Shown piece after piece: positions 31,290 to 39,097 of a stretch of DNA of 64,000 bases. A program made the translations under genes and the position numbers. Position 1 is the first letter of the stretch. Every line of letters begins with the position of its first letter. The stretch is from Olsenella_L sp051876355. GTDB lineage: Bacteria; Actinomycetota; Coriobacteriia; Coriobacteriales; Atopobiaceae. Under the pieces are notes generated by a model, which worked only from the letters and a program-made list of their open reading frames with translations, had not been told where the DNA came from and ran no database searches. The stretch lies in NCBI GenBank assembly GCA_051876355.1, contig JBJEHU010000061.1:1-64000 (forward strand). Reading direction: 5' to 3'.

Positions 31290-32237
31290 TCAGGAATCGA
31301 TATGCTGTCCGAGATACTCGGCTGCAGACGTTGCTGCGTTCGCGCCATCGGCCGTCGCCGTCACGATCTGGCGGAGCTTCTTTGCGCGGATGTCTCCTGC
31401 GACGAAGAGGCCCGGCGTCTTCGTGATGCCCGTCTCGTCGGCAACGACATAGCCCTGAGGATTCATATCCACGAGGCCCTCGACAAGCTTCGTTGCCGGC
31501 ACGCGGCCGACGAAGACGAAGACGCCAAACGAGCCTGCCGGATATGTCTCGGTCGTCTCCTCGCCGGTCTCGTTGTTCCTGAACGTGATGCTCTCAGGAA
31601 GCGTCTCTCCCTCGAGCTTGACGACGCTCGTCATGTAGCGGATCTCGACCTTCTCGTTCTCTTCGATCTGCTTCAGGACTGCCGCCTGGGCACGCACGTG
31701 GTCCTTGCGGACAATGATCGTGACCTTCGAGGCGAAGCGCGTCAGGAACAGCGCCTCCTCGAGCGCAGAGTTGCCGCCACCGATAACGAAGACCTGCTTG
31801 TTGCGGTAGAACATGCCGTCGCACGTGGCGCAATACGACACGCCGTGGCCGCCGAGCCGCTCCTCGCCGACGAATCCGGCATGGCGCGGGGTCGCGCCGC
31901 CTGCGAGGATGACGGTCTTCGACTTATAGGTGCCCTCGGTCGTCGTGACCGTGAAGATCTTCGTCTCGGGGTCCTGGGCGATGTTCGTGACCTGGTCGGA
32001 CACGATCTTCGCACCGAGGTCCTCTGCCTGGCCGCGCATGGCATCGGCGAGCTCGAAGCCCGACGTATGCGGCAGCGCCGGATAGTTGTCCACGGCATCG
32101 GTCAGCATAATCTGGCCGCCGACTGCCTCCTGCTCGAGCACGACATTGTCGAGCATCGCACGCTGTGCGTAGATCGATGCCGTGAGACCAGCAGGACCTG
32201 CTCCTATGATGACAAGATCGAGTACGTTGTCGCTCAT
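31290..32237 (-). CDS. trxB: Thioredoxin reductase
   Basis: NADPH-dependent flavoenzyme that keeps thioredoxin reduced. The 315-residue protein has the FAD motif GAGPAGLTAS near residue 10, the redox-active CATC in SYCATCDG near 134, the NADPH motif GGGNSALEEALFL near 152, and the C-terminal FAD-binding GLFVAGDIR. AAGGAG precedes the ATG at 32237; a longer in-frame start exists but has no site. No thioredoxin gene is adjacent. It is monocistronic. Confidence 0.95.
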   Translation of the reverse strand: MSDNVLDLVIIGAGPAGLTASIYAQRAMLDNVVLEQEAVGGQIMLTDAVDNYPALPHTSGFELADAMRGQAEDLGAKIVSDQVTNIAQDPETKIFTVTTTEGTYKSKTVILAGGATPRHAGFVGEERLGGHGVSYCATCDGMFYRNKQVFVIGGGNSALEEALFLTRFASKVTIIVRKDHVRAQAAVLKQIEENEKVEIRYMTSVVKLEGETLPESITFRNNETGEETTETYPAGSFGVFVFVGRVPATKLVEGLVDMNPQGYVVADETGITKTPGLFVAGDIRAKKLRQIVTATADGANAATSAAEYLGQHIDS

Positions 32238-32369
32238 GATGTATCTCCTTGCTCTTGTATTCACTGCTGCTAGGATGCCCCAAGCACCTCTCCTCTATTC
32301 GCCTGAATGCCATCACTTACATAGCATATCCATATTTCATTGTGCACAATCTTTCTTGTGCTACTGAGA

Positions 32370-32407
32370 AGCCCCTTGGCAGCAGGCTATCTGCATGCCA
32401 AGGGGCT
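32370..32407 (-). terminator. Terminator of the purine permease gene
   Basis: A perfect 12-bp stem AGCCCCTTGGCA/TGCCAAGGGGCT with a 14-nt loop, itself able to pair internally. It lies 27 bp past the permease stop codon. The T-tract is weak. Confidence 0.6.
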
Positions 32408-32434
32408 CTGAGAGGCGATTTGAGGCCCTATCTG

Positions 32435-33748
32435 CTAGACAAGCAGGAAGTAGACCACAAAGGCGATGGTTGCAACCCACATGAGCGGCTTGATGTTCTT
32501 GCCCTTGCCGGTGATGAGGTTGATGAGGACATAGGCGATGAAGCCGAAGCCGATGCCGTTGGAGATCGAGTACGTCATCGGGATGCCAGCGATGATGAGG
32601 AATGCCGGGAAGGCGTCCGTAATCTCAGTCCAGTCGATGTCGACGACGTCGCCCATCATGAGGAAGCCGACAAGCACGAGAGCACCACAGGTTGCAGCGG
32701 AGCTCACGACCGTGATGATCGGTGCGAAGAAGGCAGCGATGATGAAGAAGATGCCGGTGAAGACCGAAGTCAGGCCGGAACGTCCGCCATCAGCTGCGCC
32801 CGAGGAGGACTCGACGAACGTCGTGATGGAGGAAGCGCCGCAGAAGCCACCCACTGCAGCAGCAGCGGAGTCGACGATGAGGATCTGCTTGATGTCCTCG
32901 ACAGAGCCATCATCGTTCAGGAAGTCGCCCTGCTTGGCGACGGCCATGGCGGTGCCCATCGTATCGAAAAAGTCGGACATCATGAGCGAGAAGGCATAGA
33001 CGAGAAGAATCGGCGTCGTGATGACCTTGGCAATGCCGGCAACGCCGTTTGCATCGGTCTGGAACGGAGCGCCGAAGCTCGAGAAGTCGAGAGCGGAGAC
33101 GACACCATTCGGTGCGGTCGTGACTCCCAGAGGAATGCCTGCGATGACAGCGATGATGATGCCGATCAGAAGGGAGCCCGGCACCTCCATCACATAGAGG
33201 ACGACGGTTGCGATGATGGAGATGAGGCCGACGATGAACGTGGCGCTCGTCACGTCGCCGAGGCCGACCATCGTGGACTCGTTGGCGACGATGATGCCGC
33301 CGTCCTTGAGGCCGATCATAGCGATGAAGAGGCCAAGGCCGACGGAGATGGCATGGCGCAGAGGCACAGGGATTGCATCCATGACAGCCTCGCGGAGACC
33401 GCAGAGAACGAGGATGAGGATCGCGACGCCCTCGATGAAGATGACTGCCATGGAGGCATGCCAGTCACCGCCGTCGATAGCGGTCAGCGAATACGCAACG
33501 ATTGCGTTGATGCCCATGCCAGAAGCGCAGGCAAGCGGGCGGTTTGCAAAGATGCCCATGAGGATCGTCATGATTCCTGCGCCGATGCACGTAGCGGTGA
33601 CCGCTGCATTGGCAGGAACGCCTGCGATGACCATGAGCGCAGGGTTGACGGCGATGATGTATGCCATCGCCAGGAACGTGGTGAGGCCGGCACGTGCTTC
33701 CTGGCCGACAGATGTTCCACGCTCCTTCAGCTTGAAGAACTGCTCCAT
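32435..33748 (-). CDS. NCS2-family purine permease (AzgA-like)
   Basis: A 437-residue, roughly 12-14-helix transporter importing purines (adenine, guanine or hypoxanthine) with protons. Family features include GMGINAIVAYS, the long hydrophobic segments, and the FCGASSITTFVESSSGAADGGRSG segment characteristic of the AzgA branch. The ATG at 33748 follows AAGGAAGG at a somewhat long spacing. It follows the dut gene's terminator, so it probably has its own promoter. No purine riboswitch is visible upstream. Confidence 0.9.
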   Translation of the reverse strand: MEQFFKLKERGTSVGQEARAGLTTFLAMAYIIAVNPALMVIAGVPANAAVTATCIGAGIMTILMGIFANRPLACASGMGINAIVAYSLTAIDGGDWHASMAVIFIEGVAILILVLCGLREAVMDAIPVPLRHAISVGLGLFIAMIGLKDGGIIVANESTMVGLGDVTSATFIVGLISIIATVVLYVMEVPGSLLIGIIIAVIAGIPLGVTTAPNGVVSALDFSSFGAPFQTDANGVAGIAKVITTPILLVYAFSLMMSDFFDTMGTAMAVAKQGDFLNDDGSVEDIKQILIVDSAAAAVGGFCGASSITTFVESSSGAADGGRSGLTSVFTGIFFIIAAFFAPIITVVSSAATCGALVLVGFLMMGDVVDIDWTEITDAFPAFLIIAGIPMTYSISNGIGFGFIAYVLINLITGKGKNIKPLMWVATIAFVVYFLLV

Positions 33749-33787
33749 CCTTGAGGTTCCTTCCTTTTGAAAAACCTTGCAGGGAAA

Positions 33788-33824
33788 GCATGCAGCGCCC
33801 GGCTCGGAAACGGGCGCTGCATGC
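33788..33824 (-). terminator. Terminator of the nrdR-dut operon
   Basis: A perfect 14-bp stem GCATGCAGCGCCCG/CGGGCGCTGCATGC with a 9-nt loop, followed on the minus strand by TTTCCC and then a T-rich run. It lies 20 bp past the dut stop. Confidence 0.85.
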
Positions 33825-33843
33825 CGATCGACGGTGCCCCCTC

Positions 33844-34290
33844 TCAGGCGCCGGAAGATCCGAATCCGCCAGCTCCGCGGTCTGTCTCGTCGAGCGAATC
33901 GACTTCCATGAGGCTGACGCGCGGCACTTTCTGGATGACGAGCTGCGCTATGCGCTCGCCTTTCACGATATGGATCTCACGTTCTGGATCGAGATTGATG
34001 GCACATACCTTGAGCTCGCCACGGTAGTGCGCATCGATGAGGCCTGGCGTATTTGCCATGGACAGGCCTTCGCGAAGAGCAAGGCCGCTTCTCGGCTGCA
34101 CGAAGCCCGCATAGCCATCAGGAATGGCGATGGCAAGGCCGGTGCTCACGAGACAGCGCTCGAACGGCTTCAGAACCACGTCCTCAGCGGAGCGCAGATC
34201 GAGACCTGCATCACCCTCGTAGGCGTAGCTTGGCAGTTCCACATTTTCGTCAAGGCGCTTTATCGGCAGGATGATATGGTCTTCGCTCAT
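33844..34290 (-). CDS. dut: Deoxyuridine 5'-triphosphate nucleotidohydrolase
   Basis: Hydrolyses dUTP to dUMP, keeping uracil out of DNA. The 148-residue trimer-type dUTPase carries all five motifs: GDAGLDLRS, PRSGLA, GLIDAHYRGE, ERIAQLV and the C-terminal RGAGGFGSSG. Its start overlaps the nrdR stop by 4 bp (ATGA), so the two are co-translated. Confidence 0.95.
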   Translation of the reverse strand: MSEDHIILPIKRLDENVELPSYAYEGDAGLDLRSAEDVVLKPFERCLVSTGLAIAIPDGYAGFVQPRSGLALREGLSMANTPGLIDAHYRGELKVCAINLDPEREIHIVKGERIAQLVIQKVPRVSLMEVDSLDETDRGAGGFGSSGA

Positions 34291-34736
34291 TTGCTCAGGC
34301 TCCTCAGCTCTTCGTTGAATTCGTCGATATCCTTGAAGTCGCGGTAGACGGAAGCGAAGCGCACATAGGCGACCTTGTCGAGATTCACGAGGCGCTTGAG
34401 CACCATGTCGCCGATCTCTTTCGAGCTCACTTCGGATACGCCGGAATCACGGAGCTCCGACTCCATGTCATCGATGAGAGAATCGAGCTTCGAGATAGGG
34501 ATATTCCTTTTTACGGTAGCGGCAACCAGGCCGCGCATGAGCTTCTGGCGGTTGAATGTCTCTTTCGTCCCGTCTTTCTTCAGGACGGTCAGCGGCGTCT
34601 CTTCCCGCCTCTCGTAGGTCGTGAACCTGTAGCCGCACTGGATGCACTCGCGCCTGCGGCGAATTGCATCGTTGTTTTCAGAGGGCCTCGAATCGACTAC
34701 TTTCGATTCTTCGCACCCGCACTTTGGACAGCGCAT
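34287..34736 (-). CDS. nrdR: Transcriptional repressor NrdR
   Basis: Regulates ribonucleotide reductase genes in response to dATP/ATP. The 149-residue protein starts with a zinc ribbon (CPKCGCEESKVVDSR...CIQCGYRF) and continues with an ATP-cone domain. GGGGG lies just upstream of the ATG. It is the first gene of an nrdR-dut operon, functionally a dNTP-balance unit. No clear NrdR box is visible at its own promoter. Confidence 0.95.
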   Translation of the reverse strand: MRCPKCGCEESKVVDSRPSENNDAIRRRRECIQCGYRFTTYERREETPLTVLKKDGTKETFNRQKLMRGLVAATVKRNIPISKLDSLIDDMESELRDSGVSEVSSKEIGDMVLKRLVNLDKVAYVRFASVYRDFKDIDEFNEELRSLSK

Positions 34737-34856
34737 GAATCCCCCTTGTGCTCTTCAACAAAAAGAACATATCACATAAAGCGAGGTTGATACTGCCCAG
34801 TTTTCAAATTTGAGTCGAAATGAAATACAAGACTTCTCTGTGCAGACGGTCGGAAC

Positions 34857-35270
34857 TCACGCCTGAGCGGCGGAAACGGTGAGTGTCTGGCCGGGCTGGA
34901 GCAGAGAGGTATCGAGACCGTTCTCCTGCTTGAGCCAGCTCACCATCTGGTCGGTGCTCATGCCCTCTGCGCCGTGCGCGGATGCGATGCTCCAGAGCGT
35001 ATCCTGGTCCTGCACCGTATAGGTCTCCGTCTCCATGGATGCCTCTGCCTGGCGGAGCTGTGCGGCCTTGAGCGCATCTCCTGCATACCAGGCTCCGAAG
35101 AAAGCAGCTGCGATGGCAACGGCGGCAAGCGCCGCGACGACCTTGCTGCCACGCTCCGGCATCGTGCGCTTCTCGCGTGTGGCCGTGCCCTCGTGCAGGA
35201 CGAATACGGGAGCCTCATCTATTGCAAGTGCTGCATTTCCGTCGAACAGTGCGCTGTTTCCATCGATCAT
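34857..35270 (-). CDS. LysM-domain SOS cell-division inhibitor, YneA/ChiZ-like
   Basis: A 137-residue membrane-anchored protein: a 38-residue cytoplasmic tail, one transmembrane helix (about 42-68), then a LysM peptidoglycan-binding domain (about 82-135, YTVQDQDTLWSIA onward). Architecture and divergent position next to lexA match YneA of Bacillus and Rv2719c/ChiZ of mycobacteria, which suppress cell division after DNA damage. AAAGG precedes the ATG. LexA boxes lie in its promoter region, so induction by the SOS response is expected. Confidence 0.8.
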   Translation of the reverse strand: MIDGNSALFDGNAALAIDEAPVFVLHEGTATREKRTMPERGSKVVAALAAVAIAAAFFGAWYAGDALKAAQLRQAEASMETETYTVQDQDTLWSIASAHGAEGMSTDQMVSWLKQENGLDTSLLQPGQTLTVSAAQA

Positions 35271-35337
35271 GTCGGAACCTTTCTCTCATCGTTGCTGCTG
35301 ACGTTTATAGCAAGTGCCGCCGACAGCATTGCATGAG

Positions 35338-35351
35338 CGAACATCTGTTTT
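35338..35351. promoter_or_regulatory. LexA box 1 in the lexA/yneA intergenic region
   Basis: CGAACATCTGTTTT fits the Gram-positive SOS box CGAACRNRYGTTYC with mismatches in the outer right arm. It lies next to the predicted yneA -10. Confidence 0.7.
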
Positions 35352-35353
35352 GT

Positions 35354-35384
35354 ATACTATTGCTCGAACATCAGTACGTGTCAA
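35354..35384 (-). promoter_or_regulatory. Candidate yneA promoter
   Basis: On the minus strand TTGACA (35379-35384) and TAGTAT (35354-35359) are 19 bp apart, with LexA box 2 inside the spacer. Confidence 0.5.
35365..35378. promoter_or_regulatory. LexA box 2 in the lexA/yneA intergenic region
   Basis: CGAACATCAGTACG matches the left arm of the SOS box perfectly; the right arm is weaker (GTACG). It lies 27 bp from box 1 and sits within the yneA promoter. Confidence 0.6.
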
Positions 35385-35392
35385 TAGTTATC

Positions 35393-35406
35393 AGAACATT
35401 TGTTTG
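35393..35406. promoter_or_regulatory. LexA box 3 overlapping the lexA promoter
   Basis: AGAACATTTGTTTG matches the SOS box core GAACNNNNGTTT. It overlaps the -35 of the lexA promoter, a position suited to autorepression, and is 28 bp from box 2. Confidence 0.7.
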
Positions 35407-35432
35407 CAGATTCTCGCGAGATATCGTATGAT
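35404..35432 (+). promoter_or_regulatory. lexA promoter
   Basis: TTGCAG (35404-35409) and TATGAT (35427-35432) are 17 bp apart, ending 25 bp before the lexA start. LexA box 3 overlaps the -35. Confidence 0.6.
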
Positions 35433-35457
35433 GTAATCGGGCCAAAGGAGGACTCCC

Positions 35458-36108
35458 ATGAAGAAGAAGCTCAGCAAGCGCCAGCAAAGCATCTATGAGT
35501 ACATCTGCTCCTATAGCGCCGAGCATGGCTATCCGCCTTCAGTGCGCGAGATAGGCGCTGCGGTCGGTCTGGCATCGCCCTCGACCGTACATATGCATCT
35601 TCAGGTCCTCCAGGAGCAGGGGCTCATCAAGAGAGATTCGAAGAAGCCCCGTGCCATCGAAGTCGTGAACAATGCTCCCGAGCACGAAGAGGGGCTGCAC
35701 CTTGCCAAGGTCACCGAGGACCCTGACAGCAATACGATCTCGCTTCCTCTCGTCGGCCGCGTCGCAGCAGGCCAGCCAATCTTGGCAGAGCAGAACGTGG
35801 AAGAGCGCCTGAACCTTCCGACGAGCATCGTCGGTGATTCCTCGTCGTTCGTCCTCCGGGTGCATGGCGAGTCCATGATCAATGCCGGCATCTTCGATGG
35901 CGACTATATTGTCGTTAAGGAAGAGCATGATGCGCATGACGGCGAAATCGTCGTAGCCCTCATCGACGACTCTGCGACCGTGAAGACGTTCTACCGCGAA
36001 GATGGCAGGATCCGCCTCCAGCCGGAGAACGATACGATGGAGCCGATCTACGCCGAGAATCCGCGCATCCTCGGTCGTGTGACGGCCCTCATCCGTTCGA
36101 TTAACTAG
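35458..36108 (+). CDS. lexA: SOS-response repressor LexA
   Basis: Represses DNA-damage genes until activated RecA triggers its self-cleavage. The 216-residue protein has an N-terminal winged helix-turn-helix (residues 1-65), the Ala104-Gly105 cleavage bond (RVAAGQP) and the Ser139/Lys176 dyad (GESM, TVKTF). AAAGGAGG precedes the ATG. Divergent from the yneA-like gene, with three LexA boxes in between. Confidence 0.96.
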   Translation: MKKKLSKRQQSIYEYICSYSAEHGYPPSVREIGAAVGLASPSTVHMHLQVLQEQGLIKRDSKKPRAIEVVNNAPEHEEGLHLAKVTEDPDSNTISLPLVGRVAAGQPILAEQNVEERLNLPTSIVGDSSSFVLRVHGESMINAGIFDGDYIVVKEEHDAHDGEIVVALIDDSATVKTFYREDGRIRLQPENDTMEPIYAENPRILGRVTALIRSIN

Positions 36109-36112
36109 AGCC

Positions 36113-36862
36113 GTGTCAGAGACCCAGCGCCTCCGCCTATTCGATATCATCCGTGGCTTCTCTGTCATCTCAATGATGGGGTTCCATGCCTGCTATGACC
36201 TGACCGCCATCTTCGGCGTCAGGCTTCTCTGGTTTGCGCCACCCTTCGAGGACATCTGGCGCGATTCCATCTCCTGGACATTCCTCTTCATTGCCGGCGT
36301 CATGTGCAGCTTCTCGAGGAGCAACCTGAAGCGCTCGGGCCGCTATCTCGCGCTCGCTTTAGCCATCTGGCTCGTCACGACGGTTGCTGCCGTCGATACC
36401 GCAATCAATTTCGGCATCATCTTCTGCATGGGCGCCTGCACGCTCATCTATGCTCTCCTGCAGAAGGCAGGATTCGTTCCTGACGGCTGGAAGGCTGCCA
36501 TCATCCTCCTTGCTGCCTTCTTCATCTTCTATGGGCTGCCGAGAGGATCTCTCGGCTTCTCTCCCCTGTCCACCCCGCTTCCAAAGGCGCTCTATCAGGT
36601 CCATGGCTTGGCCTGGCTTGGCATCCCTGGCCCCGGTTTCGCATCGGGAGACTACTACCCTGTGCTCCCCTATCTCTTCATGTATCTCTCCGGCGCCTCT
36701 CTTGGAAAGCTCTGGAAGCGTCTGGGCTACCCTGGCTCCGTGCTAAGAATCGGATGCCCGCCGCTCGAGTTCGTCGGCAGGCATCCTCTTGCCTTCTATG
36801 TGCTCCACCAGCCGGCAATCATTTTCATCTGCATGGCCGTGACGGGCATAGATATCTTCTGA
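36113..36862 (+). CDS. DUF1624/heparan-alpha-glucosaminide N-acetyltransferase-like membrane protein
   Basis: A 249-residue protein with about seven hydrophobic helices. The opening LRLFDIIRGFSVISMMGFHACYD resembles the DUF1624 (HGSNAT catalytic) family, transmembrane acyltransferases, with the characteristic DxxRG and His. The GTG start lies 4 bp after lexA, without a clear ribosome-binding site, so coupling or read-through from lexA is likely. Acceptor unknown. It meets the convergent hflX with only 19 bp between stops. Confidence 0.75.
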   Translation: MSETQRLRLFDIIRGFSVISMMGFHACYDLTAIFGVRLLWFAPPFEDIWRDSISWTFLFIAGVMCSFSRSNLKRSGRYLALALAIWLVTTVAAVDTAINFGIIFCMGACTLIYALLQKAGFVPDGWKAAIILLAAFFIFYGLPRGSLGFSPLSTPLPKALYQVHGLAWLGIPGPGFASGDYYPVLPYLFMYLSGASLGKLWKRLGYPGSVLRIGCPPLEFVGRHPLAFYVLHQPAIIFICMAVTGIDIF

Positions 36863-36881
36863 GCGGCCCTGGCAGTCCCTG

Positions 36882-38174
36882 TCAGCTCTCCAGGCGATAG
36901 GGCTCGAACGTGCCCGCCAGACGCTCTGGCACCTTTGCCGTGGCCCTGAGTCCGCCCTCGTGGTATTCCTCATGCAGTATCTGGCATCTCTCGTGGAGCA
37001 TGCTCATGAGGATTCCCTTGGAATACGGAACCTCTACGGTCATGGTCACATCGCCCTTGGCAGCTTCCTGCGCGATGCGGAAAAGCAGGCCACGTAGGCC
37101 CTTTCCCTCAAGCGCCGAGATGAAGACGGCATCCGGGTGCATGGCCTCGAGGCGGCGCAGCGTGTCTTCCGGCACAAGATCGCTCTTGTTGCAGACGACG
37201 ACGCTTCTGATGCGGTCGGCCCCGATCTCCTTCAGGATGCTGTCGACGACCGAGAGCTCCTTTTCTGCATGTGGATCAGAGATGTCGACGACCTTCAGGA
37301 TCAGGTCGGCATTGATCGCCTCGGAGAGCGTCGACTTGAACGATTCGACAAGCAACGTCGGAAGCTTCTGGATAAAGCCGACCGTATCCGTGATTGTGAT
37401 CTTCCGGCCTTCATCGAGATCCACAGCGCGCGTCGTCGGATCGAGCGTCGCGAAAAGCTCGTCCTTCACGTAGACAGAAGAGCCCGTGAGCTGATTCAGG
37501 AGCGTCGACTTGCCGGCGTTCGTGTAGCCAACAAGAGCGACACGCCAGACCCCTGACTCCCAGCGTGCCTTCGACTGCGTATGGCGCTGGGAAGAGAGCT
37601 CCTTAAGCTCCTGGGTGAGGAAGCTGATTCTCTTTCTGACAAGCCTGCGGTCGACCTCAAGCTGGCTTTCGCCTTGGCCGAACCTCGAGCCGATGCCGCC
37701 ACGCGTCTGCTCGCCGACGAGATGGCTCCACATGCCCCTCAGACGCGGCAGCAGGTAGTTTGCCTGCGCCAGCTGCACCTGGAGGCGTCCTTCCTTCGTC
37801 GTGGCATGTGCTGCGAAGATATCGAGGATGAGGGCCGTGCGGTCGATGACCTTCACGTGCGAGCCGAGGATCTTCTCGAGATTCGACTGCTGGGAAGGCG
37901 AGAGCTCGTCGTCGAACACGACGACATCTGCTTCGAGCGCACGTGCCAGGTCTCTGAGCTCCTCGGCCTTGCCAGATCCGAGATAGGTCCTTGCCACAGG
38001 CACTTCGAGGCGCTGCGTGAGCTCCCCGACAACCTCTCCCCCATCCGTCTCGACAAGACGTCCGAGCTCTGCCAGAGACTCATCGAGCGACCATTCGCCC
38101 GTACCGGTATCGACGCCGACAAGAATCGCACGGTCCGGCTCGATTCTGGTCGGCTGCGCCTTGAATCGGGGCAT
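36882..38174 (-). CDS. hflX: GTPase HflX
   Basis: Ribosome-associated GTPase that splits stalled 70S ribosomes under stress. The 430-residue protein has the HflX N-terminal domain, the GTPase G1 motif GYTNAGKST near residue 217, DTVGFI (G3) and NKSD (G4). GGAGGG precedes the ATG at 38174, which overlaps the miaA stop as TGATG. It is the last gene of miaB-miaA-hflX; no terminator is visible before the convergent neighbour. Confidence 0.94.
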   Translation of the reverse strand: MPRFKAQPTRIEPDRAILVGVDTGTGEWSLDESLAELGRLVETDGGEVVGELTQRLEVPVARTYLGSGKAEELRDLARALEADVVVFDDELSPSQQSNLEKILGSHVKVIDRTALILDIFAAHATTKEGRLQVQLAQANYLLPRLRGMWSHLVGEQTRGGIGSRFGQGESQLEVDRRLVRKRISFLTQELKELSSQRHTQSKARWESGVWRVALVGYTNAGKSTLLNQLTGSSVYVKDELFATLDPTTRAVDLDEGRKITITDTVGFIQKLPTLLVESFKSTLSEAINADLILKVVDISDPHAEKELSVVDSILKEIGADRIRSVVVCNKSDLVPEDTLRRLEAMHPDAVFISALEGKGLRGLLFRIAQEAAKGDVTMTVEVPYSKGILMSMLHERCQILHEEYHEGGLRATAKVPERLAGTFEPYRLES

Positions 38175-39097
38175 CAGAGTCCCTCCTCTTCCAGTATGGT
38201 TTCGGCCGCGCCCTTCGTATCCATCTGGTCCAGATCGAGCCACTTCACGCGTCCGTCACGCTTGAACCAGGACAGCTGGCGCTTTGCATAGCGACGTGTC
38301 CGCTTCTTGATCTCCTCGGATGCGTCATCGAGCGTGCAGGAGCCCTCGAGATAGGCCACAATCTCCTTGTAGCCGATGGCCTGCATAGCGGTAAGCGTCT
38401 CGGCAAAGCCGGCTTCCACCAGGCCCTTCACTTCGTCGACGAGCCCTTCGGCAAGCATCTGGTTCACGCGCACCGATATCCGCTCATAGAGCCTCTCACG
38501 GTCCATGCGTATGCCCCAGATCGAGGCGTCGTACCAGGGTGCCCTCTTGTGGAGCCCCTCATGCTGCACGGCGTAGCTCTTGCCCTCGTCGAGGAGCTCG
38601 AGCGCCCTTATGACACGGCGTACATTGTTCGGATGTATGAGGGCTGCGGACGCAGGATCTCGGCTCTCAAGGAGCGCATAGACCGCATCCTGCCCTTCGT
38701 CTTCAGCCATATTCTCATAGCGCTTCCTCGTCGCAGACGAAGTGTCGCCCTTGGGAAAGACCATATCGTCAATCGTCGCATCGAGATAGAGGCCTGTGCC
38801 GCCGCAGAGGATGGGAAGCTTTCCTTCTGCGAGAAGCGCATCTGCGCACGAGCGTGCCTCTTCCTGGAAGAGCTGGGCCGAATAGGCCTCTCCGATATCT
38901 GCGACATCGACCATAAGGAGAGGACAGCGGCGCTCGGACACAGGCGTCTTTGCCGTGCCTATATCCATGCCGCGATAGACCTGCATTGCGTCGACAGAGA
39001 CGACAGATGTGCCAAGGCGGCACGCAAGCTCGTCTGCCAGAGCGCTCTTTCCCGATGCAGTAGGACCTACGATGCAGAGGACGCGGTCGCCTTTCAC
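38174..39097 (-). CDS. miaA: tRNA dimethylallyltransferase MiaA
   Basis: Attaches a dimethylallyl group to A37 of tRNAs that read UNN codons, the substrate for MiaB. The 307-residue protein has the P-loop GPTASGKSALA near residue 11, the DAMQVYRGMDIGTAK motif near 36 and the C-terminal region with RRYAKRQLSWF. It overlaps miaB by 4 bp (ATGA) and hflX by one base. Confidence 0.96.
   Translation of the reverse strand: MKGDRVLCIVGPTASGKSALADELACRLGTSVVSVDAMQVYRGMDIGTAKTPVSERRCPLLMVDVADIGEAYSAQLFQEEARSCADALLAEGKLPILCGGTGLYLDATIDDMVFPKGDTSSATRKRYENMAEDEGQDAVYALLESRDPASAALIHPNNVRRVIRALELLDEGKSYAVQHEGLHKRAPWYDASIWGIRMDRERLYERISVRVNQMLAEGLVDEVKGLVEAGFAETLTAMQAIGYKEIVAYLEGSCTLDDASEEIKKRTRRYAKRQLSWFKRDGRVKWLDLDQMDTKGAAETILEEEGL

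Noticed and set aside
34804..34813. The palindrome TCAAATTTGA upstream of nrdR, considered as an NrdR box.
   Set aside because: It does not fit the NrdR consensus and is only 10 bp; such AT-rich palindromes occur by chance.
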